Shown piece by piece: positions 1-4,852 of a DNA stretch of 11,727 nt. The notes beneath the pieces are model-generated. The model was given only the letters and a program-made list of their open reading frames with translations, had not been told where the DNA came from and searched no databases. The stretch's first letter is position 1, and each line of letters starts with the position of its first letter. The stretch lies in contig CAZEBW010000098.1 in assembly GCA_964510205.1 (NCBI GenBank), forward strand, positions 1 to 11,727, read 5' to 3'. The translations under genes were made by a program, and so were the position numbers. The stretch is from CAZEBW01 sp964510205. Lineage in GTDB: Bacteria > Chloroflexota > Anaerolineae > VGOG01.

Positions 1-934
1 TGGTGACTTCGTACTTGCCGATGTAAAACGCATCGAGGGTCACCCTGCGCTGGGGATGCTCATTGTCTAGGCCCTCACCCGCCGCGCTGCCCATGATGAA
101 CTCCCCGGCAGGGACGAAGACCATGTCCTCTAGAGCAGCGGCCGCCGTTTCGGTCGCTTGCGCACTCGGTGTGACCTCCACCGTAGGAATGATCAGCTCC
201 TGGCCTATCTGCAACCGCGTGGGATCGGAGATGTCGTTGGCCTCTTGCAACGCCTCGACGGTCACCCCGTACTGCTTGGCGATCTCGCTCAGCGTCTCTC
301 CCTCCTGAACCACGTGCACCTCTGATGCGCTCGTCGGTGAGGCGATGGTTGATGTGACGGCGGCTGCTGCCTGCGGCTGGGGAATAGCGAGCTCCTGGTC
401 TATCTGCAGGCTTGTGGGATCGGAGATGGCGTTGGCTTCTTGGAGGGCTTCCACGGTAACTCCAAACTCTTTTGCGATCTCGCTCAGGGTATCTCCTTCC
501 TGCACCACATAGATCACTGGCGTAGGGGTAGGGGGGACCGGCGTGATAGCGGTAGCCGTAGGCGGCACGGGCGTGGCTGTTGGCGGGACAGGCGTTGGCG
601 TGGGGGGCACAGGCGTCGCCGTGGGGGGAAGGGGCGTCTTTGTGGGCGGTATGGGCGTGGCCGTCGGCGGGACAGGGGTCGAAGTCGCTGGCACAGGTTC
701 CGCTGTTGGCGTGGCTTGTGCAGGTGTTGGAGCTGGCCTACACGACGCTGTTGCGACCAGGGCGATCGCCAGCGCGATCAACAAGAGACCTAGTCTAAGT
801 AGATCACAGTCGCTCACGGCGGATTGCGTGCAACGCGGGAAGTCCTCCTCCACGCTTGCCTTCCGCCGCCCAACCGCTGGATCTGGCGATCCAGCGGGAG
901 CAAATTGTGATGTACTGAGTCTGTTTCCTCTCAT
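1..934 (-). CDS. Lipoprotein with two LysM domains and the start of a formylglycine-generating-enzyme (SUMF1/FGE-sulfatase) domain; partial
   Basis: The reading frame runs from an ATG at 934 off the left edge, so the C-terminus is missing; 311 codons are visible. A GGAGG lies 7 nt before the ATG. Residues 48-64 are hydrophobic and end at ATASC, giving a probable lipidated Cys65, so the protein is expected to be anchored outside the membrane. A Thr/Pro linker (about 86-140) leads to LysM 1 (about 141-185, YVVQEGDTLSEIA) and LysM 2 (about 206-250, HVVQEGETLSEIA), which bind peptidoglycan glycan chains. From about 270 the sequence MVFVPAGEFIMGS, then DNEHPQRRV and FYIGKYEVT, is the typical entry of the FGE-sulfatase fold. 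Catalytic activity cannot be judged because the catalytic end lies outside the window, and many family members are not sulfatase activators. The oddity is a 47-residue N-region before the hydrophobic core, encoded by a miniature element (see 797-917). An internal GTG at 817 would give a normal-length signal peptide but has no clear ribosome site. It follows the 989-1894 gene by 54 bp and is probably cotranscribed with it. Confidence 0.9.
   Translation of the reverse strand, partial: MRGNRLSTSQFAPAGSPDPAVGRRKASVEEDFPRCTQSAVSDCDLLRLGLLLIALAIALVATASCRPAPTPAQATPTAEPVPATSTPVPPTATPIPPTKTPLPPTATPVPPTPTPVPPTATPVPPTATAITPVPPTPTPVIYVVQEGDTLSEIAKEFGVTVEALQEANAISDPTSLQIDQELAIPQPQAAAAVTSTIASPTSASEVHVVQEGETLSEIAKQYGVTVEALQEANDISDPTRLQIGQELIIPTVEVTPSAQATETAAAALEDMVFVPAGEFIMGSAAGEGLDNEHPQRRVTLDAFYIGKYEVT
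518..679 (-). repeat. 21-bp tandem repeat coding a TPVPPTA linker
   Basis: Read on the minus strand, the gene repeats a seven-residue unit (TPVPPTA, TPIPPTK, TPLPPTA, TPVPPTA and variants) between the lipidated cysteine and the first LysM domain. It most likely acts as an extended spacer that lifts the domains away from the membrane. The DNA period is 21 bp, so copy number can change without a frameshift. One unit is interrupted (TATAITPVPP). Confidence 0.85.
797..917. mobile_element. Miniature inverted-repeat element (copy A), inserted in frame in a lipoprotein gene
   Basis: The ends form an imperfect inverted repeat: AAGTAGATCACAGTCGCTC on the left matches the reverse complement of the right end, CAGTACATCACAATTTGCTC, at about 15 positions. 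AGTCT flanks the unit directly at 792-796 and 918-922 and may be a 3-5 bp target duplication. Inside, 874-897 is a 10-bp perfect stem with a TGGC loop. There is no transposase frame, so any movement would need an enzyme from elsewhere. Element plus one AGTCT is 126 bp, exactly 42 codons. Exact ends are uncertain by 1-2 bases. Confidence 0.6.
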
Positions 935-974
935 CGTAACACCTCCATTTCTTGTGGCGGGCAAGGCAGCAGCA

Positions 975-995
975 GAGCAAAATCGGATCTACTGA
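975..995 (+). repeat. Degenerate end of the same miniature element family (copy C)
   Basis: The 21 bases match the right end of copy A (898-918) at about 17 positions, including GAGCAAA at the start and CTACTGA at the end. The 10-bp TGGC hairpin is not preserved; only a short CTTG/CAAG pairing is seen just upstream. The TAG stop of the minus-strand gene 989-1894 falls inside it, because the reverse complement reads CAGTAG. It could be a decayed copy or partly chance. Confidence 0.4.
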
Positions 996-1894
996 CTATG
1001 CGCCAGCCACTCGACAGCTTGCAAGGCGAAAAGCCGATTGTCCCCCCGACCGATGTCCTCAGCCAGGGCCGTCCTGCTTCCGACAGCGACCACACGTCCG
1101 TGCGGGAGGTCCTCCGACGCCACCTCGGCAGCCACCGCAAGGGGTGGACTGTGCGGATAGTAGTCATTATAGGCGTCCTCCTCACCCGTCACGAGAAGGG
1201 TGATTTGGGGATCCTGGGGGTTGATCGGCGTCACGCTGAAATCGTCGTCGCCAAATATGATTCTCCTCACTCCCTCCGTTGCGGGGTGCGCATGGATTTG
1301 CTCGGTGAAGAGACGGTCTCCCCAGGCTCGGTTCTTTGGGTCTCGGATGCCCCTATCATCTACCCTGATCCCCGCCACGGGGGTGAGCACGGCATTGGCT
1401 GCCTCTCGCCAGCGCTGCCCCGAGGGGTTATGCGCCGATCCCCAGCGGGTGTGAAGGAACATGGCCCCGCCACCTGCTCTGATCCAAGCCTTCAACAGCT
1501 CCGCCTCACCCTCTCCCAAATACAGGCGGTTGCAGAACAAGATGATGCCGCACTGCGACATGGCTCTCGGAGTCAATACCCCCTGGAGGGTGGAGATGGT
1601 GAATCCAGCGCTTTGCAGAGCGTCAACCAAGCCGTCGAGGCTTTCATCCATGCCCACGACCATAACGTTGTCATAGGAACCAACGGAGATAGACAGGGCG
1701 GGCAGTGGGATCGGTGTGGGGGTGTCTTTCGCCGCTGGCAGCGTGGCCGTCACCACTCTCTCCACCACGCGGGTCACCTCAACGACCTCACGAGTCGCTT
1801 CGGGGGTGGGCTCGACAGCGCATCCCGCCAGCGCCAGGATGGCGGCCACCAACAGAAGTCCTGCCGAGCCTAATCTCCTCCTAATGCGCTCCAT
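989..1894 (-). CDS. Lipoprotein with a class I glutamine-amidotransferase-like (ThuA/DUF4350-type) domain
   Basis: The start was taken at the ATG at 1894, giving 301 residues; GGAG lies 4 nt upstream and a promoter places the transcript start near 1933, which rules out the longer frame from 1936. Residues 1-24 are a lipoprotein signal peptide (RIRRR, hydrophobic core, lipobox LAGC, Cys25), so the protein should sit on the outer face of the membrane. A short Val/Thr/Pro linker follows to about 66. Residues 67-301 look like a flavodoxin-like amidotransferase fold: strand VMVVGMD, IILFCNR, then WIRAGGGAMFLH (the 'G-G-G' turn usual before the elbow), and the late GRVVAVGSR and GDNRLFALQAVEWL. No convincing Cys-His-Glu triad is visible, so a binding or structural role is as likely as catalysis. 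Family assignment is by motif style only. It shares a transcript with the LysM/FGE lipoprotein downstream. Confidence 0.82.
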   Translation of the reverse strand: MERIRRRLGSAGLLLVAAILALAGCAVEPTPEATREVVEVTRVVERVVTATLPAAKDTPTPIPLPALSISVGSYDNVMVVGMDESLDGLVDALQSAGFTISTLQGVLTPRAMSQCGIILFCNRLYLGEGEAELLKAWIRAGGGAMFLHTRWGSAHNPSGQRWREAANAVLTPVAGIRVDDRGIRDPKNRAWGDRLFTEQIHAHPATEGVRRIIFGDDDFSVTPINPQDPQITLLVTGEEDAYNDYYPHSPPLAVAAEVASEDLPHGRVVAVGSRTALAEDIGRGDNRLFALQAVEWLAHSQ

Positions 1895-1939
1895 GCCGCT
1901 CCTTTTCCTCGTCCCTATCGCTCTCCGACCGCACAATCA

Positions 1940-1968
1940 AGTATATCACATCTCATCCCGTTTGGCAA
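1940..1968 (-). promoter_or_regulatory. Sigma70-type promoter for the two-lipoprotein operon
   Basis: On the minus strand TTGCCA and TATACT are separated by 17 bp. The expected transcript start near 1933 leaves a leader of about 40 nt before the ATG at 1894. It lies just after the terminator of the L,D-transpeptidase gene, so the two units are separate. Confidence 0.7.
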
Positions 1969-2005
1969 CAAAAAGAGAGCCACCTGCGCAATTGATACAG
2001 GCGGC
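1969..2005 (-). terminator. Intrinsic terminator of the L,D-transpeptidase gene
   Basis: On the minus strand GCCGCCTG pairs with CAGGTGGC (8 bp, one G-U) across an 11-nt loop and is followed by TCTCTTTTTG. It ends about 65 nt after the stop codon at 2070. Its T-run touches the next promoter's -35 box. Confidence 0.7.
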
Positions 2006-2069
2006 CTTTTCATCGGCAGGACATAGCAGCCAGCGACGAGTTTACCGAGGCGTCCAGCAACCGACCCGT

Positions 2070-2873
2070 TCACCTGACGACGACCAGCGTGCCCACAGGC
2101 GCCCAGTTGTACAACCATTGGGCGTCGCTAATCCTCATGTTGACGCAGCCATGGCTCATGGGATAGCCAAAGTTGCTGTGCCAATAGGTGCCGTGAATCG
2201 CGTAGCCCCCGTAGTAGTTCATGATGTAAGGCACATTGGGGAGATAGTAGCCAGGGCCAGCCATCGTTCCCGAGCGAAGCTTGCTGTAGATGCGGAAGCG
2301 TCCTCTCGGTGTGGGCGTCCGAGACGTACCGGTGGAGACCGTGGCCCAGTAGACAGGCCGCTGACCCTCATAGGCCACCAGGCTCTGAGAGGCCAGTTTG
2401 ATGTCAATCCACTTCCCAGCAGTGGGGGCTGAGGAAGGAGCTGGCGATGGAGATGAGGATGCCGAGGTCGCTCCCGGGATGACCAACCTCTGGCCCGTAT
2501 AAATCAGCGAGGTATTATAGAGACCGTTGGCCGAAGCGAGGGCCTGAACCGTCGTGCCATAGCGCAGCGCGATGCGGAACAAGTTCTCGCCCCTTTGCAC
2601 CACGTGAACGGAACTCGACGAAGAGGAACTGGACCCCGTGGTCTTCCCTGGTATGGTCAGCCTCTGGCCAACGTAAATCCAGTTGCTGTTTCGCAGGCCA
2701 TTGGCCTGTGCAATGGCGCTCACCGTGGTGCCGTAGCGACGCGCCAAAGAGTAGAGCGTATCGCCCCGGCTGACAACGTGCACGGGATCGGCCCCCTCCG
2801 CCAATCCCACGCCCATCACCAGTTGGGACACCAGGCAAATCAAGATCACGAACACGCGCAGTTTGGTTTTCAT
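2070..2873 (-). CDS. Secreted L,D-transpeptidase (YkuD fold) with two LysM domains
   Basis: The protein has 267 residues. Residues 1-27 form a Sec signal peptide (MKTKLR, hydrophobic stretch, cleavage likely after AEG). LysM 1 is about 31-75 (VHVVSRGDTLYSLA), a Gly/Ser linker with eight serines follows, and LysM 2 is about 89-133 (VHVVQRGENLFRIA). After a Ser/Pro linker the YkuD domain spans about 155-266, with the motif HGTYW (His227) and SHGCVNM (Ser240, catalytic Cys243). Known members form 3-3 crosslinks in peptidoglycan or attach proteins to it, and LysM holds the enzyme on the glycan. The start has GGAGG 6 nt upstream of ATG 2873. It has its own promoter (2903-2931) and terminator (1969-2005), so it is monocistronic, but it neighbours two other envelope proteins on the same strand. 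Function is secure; exact substrate is not visible. Confidence 0.95.
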   Translation of the reverse strand: MKTKLRVFVILICLVSQLVMGVGLAEGADPVHVVSRGDTLYSLARRYGTTVSAIAQANGLRNSNWIYVGQRLTIPGKTTGSSSSSSSSVHVVQRGENLFRIALRYGTTVQALASANGLYNTSLIYTGQRLVIPGATSASSSPSPAPSSAPTAGKWIDIKLASQSLVAYEGQRPVYWATVSTGTSRTPTPRGRFRIYSKLRSGTMAGPGYYLPNVPYIMNYYGGYAIHGTYWHSNFGYPMSHGCVNMRISDAQWLYNWAPVGTLVVVR

Positions 2874-2902
2874 CGCATTCCTCCCTCATCTATATCAATC
2901 CT

Positions 2903-2931
2903 ATCTTACCACAAACTCGCTATCTTGGCAA
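2903..2931 (-). promoter_or_regulatory. Sigma70-type promoter of the L,D-transpeptidase gene
   Basis: On the minus strand TTGCCA and TAAGAT are 17 bp apart; the expected start near 2896 gives a leader of about 23 nt containing the GGAGG. Confidence 0.7.
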
Positions 2932-3029
2932 CTATCGGAGCCCGGCGCGTGAGAACCGAGCCATACAGAGCAGATTAGCCCTAGCAAGCCGAGCCCAACC
3001 TGCCCTACTGCGTCGCCCCGACTTAACGC

Positions 3030-3199
3030 GCATTTCAATTGGGGCAAGACCGAGAGACAGCGTCATGTGTCATTGCGAGGAGCGCTTTTTTGCGACGAAC
3101 TTGGAAGTGAAAACGGCGCAATCCCCTACGCACATCGGAGATTGCTTCGGGCGCACACACCGCGCCCTCGCAATGACATTTGCCCCAAAACTGAAATCC
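3030..3199. repeat. Dispersed composite inverted repeat ('TCATTGCGAGG' type), copy 1
   Basis: Outer ends GCATTTCAATTGGGGCAA and the reverse complement of TTGCCCCAAAACTGAAATCC form imperfect inverted repeats. Inside them TCATTGCGAGG (about 3070-3080) and CCTCGCAATGA (about 3166-3176) form a second inverted pair. The first 50 or so bases match, in reverse orientation, the end of the copy at 10339-10480 almost exactly. No protein frame is credible here. The gap 2932-3218 between divergent promoters holds only this element. Confidence 0.8.
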
Positions 3200-3218
3200 A
3201 CCTCCGACTTATGGGCAC

Positions 3219-3247
3219 TTGCCAAGAGAGGCGGGCTAGTGTAGAAT
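3219..3247 (+). promoter_or_regulatory. Sigma70-type promoter for the DUF123/aldolase operon
   Basis: TTGCCA and TAGAAT are 17 bp apart. The expected start near 3254 leaves a leader of about 24 nt before the ATG at 3278. It starts about 20 bp after the dispersed repeat ends. Confidence 0.7.
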
Positions 3248-3277
3248 TACTCCACGATACCAGTTGGGAATGCAGTG

Positions 3278-3745
3278 ATGAGCGAAACCCACAAAGGCGC
3301 CTACGTCTTGGTTTTGCACCTGGAACGAGGAGAAGAGATCACCGTCGGCAAGCTGGGCACGTTTGCCTTTCCCGCCGGCTACTACCTCTACGTGGGCAGC
3401 GCGCTGGGTCCCGGCGGCCTGGAGGCTCGACTGGCCCGCCATCGCCGCTGCTGCGACAAGAAGCTCCACTGGCACATAGACTACCTGCTGGAGCACGCCC
3501 AACTGGTGGAGGTCTGGAGCGCGGCCGCGACGGACAGATTAGAGTGCCTCTGGGCTCAGGCCGCTCGGCAGCTCCCCGGCAGCGAGATACCCGCTCCCGG
3601 CTTTGGCTCCTCCGACTGCCGCTGCCCGTCGCACTTGATCTATTTGGCCAGCAAACCAGCCCGTGAGGAATTCGTCGCCAAGCGCACCTTCGCCCATCCC
3701 TCTGCCCCACTTGAATGGATACACACGGAGGAGGTAGACGATTGA
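3278..3745 (+). CDS. DUF123 family protein (GIY-YIG-like fold)
   Basis: The protein has 155 residues from ATG 3278; a GTG one codon earlier (3275) is possible. The ribosome site is weak (GGGA 8 nt upstream). The family marks are GAYVLVL (7-13), FPAGYYLYVGSALGPGGLEARLARH (31-55, with the YVG turn and conserved Arg51/His55), HWHIDYLL (64-71) and CRCPSHLIYL (114-123). DUF123 proteins are short stand-alone members of the GIY-YIG nuclease superfamily, found in archaea and scattered bacteria, often as an extra domain in endonuclease III. Their biochemical activity is not well established, so a nuclease role is inferred. Full family length is present. Its TGA overlaps the TTG start of the aldolase gene, so the two are translationally coupled, though no functional link is evident. 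Confidence 0.88.
   Translation: MSETHKGAYVLVLHLERGEEITVGKLGTFAFPAGYYLYVGSALGPGGLEARLARHRRCCDKKLHWHIDYLLEHAQLVEVWSAAATDRLECLWAQAARQLPGSEIPAPGFGSSDCRCPSHLIYLASKPAREEFVAKRTFAHPSAPLEWIHTEEVDD
3727..3735 (+). promoter_or_regulatory. Ribosome binding site fixing the aldolase start at TTG 3742
   Basis: GGAGGAGGT lies inside the end of the DUF123 gene, 6-7 nt before TTG 3742. The upstream in-frame ATG at 3715 has no such site, so the TTG, which overlaps the preceding stop as TTGA, is preferred. Confidence 0.7.
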
Positions 3746-4578
3746 GCAGCTTCATAGATAACCAAACAGAACAGGTGTGGCGGAAAGAGATCGTTCGCGT
3801 CTGCCGCCTCCTCCACCAGAAGGGATACGTAGCCGCTACCGACGGCAATGTCTCCGTGCGTCTGGGCAAGCGGCGCATCCTGTCCACCCCCAGCGGCTTC
3901 AGCAAAGGCTTCCTCGCGCCTGAGCAGTTGGTCATCACCGACCTAGAAGGCAACATGATCCGCTCTTATGACCCTGCCAGTCGTGACCTCGAACCGACCT
4001 CGGAGCTGCTGATGCACCTGGAGGTCTATCGGCAGCGGCCCGACGTCGCCGCCGTCGTCCACGCCCATCCCCCCATCTGCGTCGCCCTGAGCATCGCCGG
4101 CGTCTCCCTGGCCAAGTGTCTCCTACCCGAAGTGATCGTCACCCTGGGCCTGATCCCCACCGCGGACTACGCCACCCCCTCCAGCGCGGAAGGGCCTGGG
4201 GCCATCAGCGACCTCATCGCTGACCACGATGCCCTCATCATCCAGCGGCACGGCACGTTGACCGTCGGCCAAGACCCATTTGACGCCTACCTCAAACTGG
4301 AGAAGGTCGAACACCTAGCCCACGTCACTCTGATCCTGCGCCAGTTGGGCCGGGAAACCCCTCTGCCTCCCAGCGAAGTGGCTAAGCTGCTCCAAATGAG
4401 GAGAGAGAAAGGGCTGGCCAGAGCGGGGGAAGAAGAGGATTTCTGCGCCGCCTGCGGCGTCTGCGATATGACGGTTGATCATCCCCCTCCCCGGCCTACC
4501 CCCGAACTCAACGACGAAGAACTGGTGAGGCTGGTCACCCGCGAGGTATTGAAAGAACTGAACAGAGGGTCAGCTTGA
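3742..4578 (+). CDS. Class II aldolase/adducin-type protein with a cysteine motif and C-terminal amphipathic helix
   Basis: With the TTG start the protein has 278 residues. The class II aldolase core (about 10-205) shows DGNVSVR (34-40), TPSGFSKG (49-56), EPTSE (84-88, the position of the general acid/base glutamate), the zinc pair HAH (His107, His109) and a third ligand in QRHG (His170). Enzymes of this family cleave or epimerise sugar phosphates such as L-fuculose-1-phosphate through a zinc enediolate. The substrate cannot be read here. Typical members are about 210-230 residues; this one adds about 60. The extra part holds CAACGVC (Cys235, 238, 241), a Pro-rich linker (248-254) and a predicted amphipathic helix, DEELVRLVTREVLKELN. 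Linker plus short helix is the form of encapsulation peptides of bacterial microcompartment enzymes, but no shell gene is in the window. The gene is coupled to the DUF123 gene; its stop codon overlaps the tRNA promoter. Confidence 0.88.
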   Translation: MSSFIDNQTEQVWRKEIVRVCRLLHQKGYVAATDGNVSVRLGKRRILSTPSGFSKGFLAPEQLVITDLEGNMIRSYDPASRDLEPTSELLMHLEVYRQRPDVAAVVHAHPPICVALSIAGVSLAKCLLPEVIVTLGLIPTADYATPSSAEGPGAISDLIADHDALIIQRHGTLTVGQDPFDAYLKLEKVEHLAHVTLILRQLGRETPLPPSEVAKLLQMRREKGLARAGEEEDFCAACGVCDMTVDHPPPRPTPELNDEELVRLVTREVLKELNRGSA

Positions 4579-4602
4579 CCATTCTCGGTTTTTGAGTAGA
4601 AT
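4575..4602 (+). promoter_or_regulatory. Promoter of the tRNA-Glu gene
   Basis: TTGACC and TAGAAT are 16 bp apart. The -35 box overlaps the TGA stop of the aldolase gene. The expected start near 4609 is about 9 nt before the mature tRNA. Confidence 0.65.
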
Positions 4603-4617
4603 ATGGGTAGTTCAGAC

Positions 4618-4690
4618 GCCCCCATCGTCTAGAGGCCTAGGACACCACCCTTTCAAGGTGGCGACAGGGATTCGAATTCCCTTGGGGGCA
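4618..4690 (+). tRNA. trnE: tRNA-Glu (anticodon UUC)
   Basis: The 73-nt cloverleaf has a 7-bp acceptor stem (GCCCCCA/TGGGGGC), a Glu-like D arm (GTCTAGAGGCCTAGGAC), a 5-bp anticodon stem CCACC/GGTGG with loop CTTTCAA (anticodon TTC), and a T arm AGGGA-TTCGAAT-TCCCT. The 3' CCA is not encoded (the next bases are CAC), so it must be added after transcription. It has its own promoter and terminator. Confidence 0.96.
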
Positions 4691-4696
4691 CACTCA

Positions 4697-4731
4697 CTCG
4701 CCGCAGTGCAACACCGCGGCGAGTTTTTGTT
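4697..4731 (+). terminator. Intrinsic terminator of the tRNA-Glu transcript
   Basis: CTCGCCGC pairs perfectly with GCGGCGAG over an 11-nt loop and is followed by TTTTTGTT, 6 nt after the tRNA end. Confidence 0.9.
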
Positions 4732-4805
4732 TCCCGATCTATGTATCACGGGACGGCAAGTAGGCGGCTGGGCTGATTGAAACACACCTCTTCTGGACCA
4801 TCGTG

Positions 4806-4834
4806 TTGCCAAACAGAGGGAAAAATGATATACT
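4806..4834 (+). promoter_or_regulatory. Sigma70-type promoter of the histidine kinase operon
   Basis: TTGCCA and TATACT are 17 bp apart. The expected start near 4841 leaves a leader of only about 12 nt, almost all of it the ribosome site GGGAGG, before ATG 4853. The in-frame ATG at 4835 would precede the transcript and is excluded. Confidence 0.75.
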
Positions 4835-4852
4835 ATGGTTGGGAGGAAGCGA

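Noticed and set aside
543..995. Plus-strand open frame with Gly/Val repeats (VGGTGVAVGGTGV)
   Set aside because: It is the reverse reading of the Thr/Pro linker repeat of the minus-strand lipoprotein, which has a ribosome site, a signal peptide and LysM domains.
1895..1936. Longer N-terminus for the amidotransferase-like lipoprotein
   Set aside because: The promoter places the transcript start near 1933 and the lipoprotein signal peptide begins at ATG 1894 with a ribosome site.
3715..3741. ATG start at 3715 for the aldolase
   Set aside because: It lacks a ribosome site; TTG 3742 has GGAGGAGG at the right distance and overlaps the preceding stop.
4618..4690. tRNA-Glu as an integration site of a mobile island
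   Set aside because: No integrase gene and no duplicated tRNA 3' end were seen in the window.
4835..4852. ATG 4835 as the kinase start
   Set aside because: It touches the -10 box and lies before the expected transcript start.
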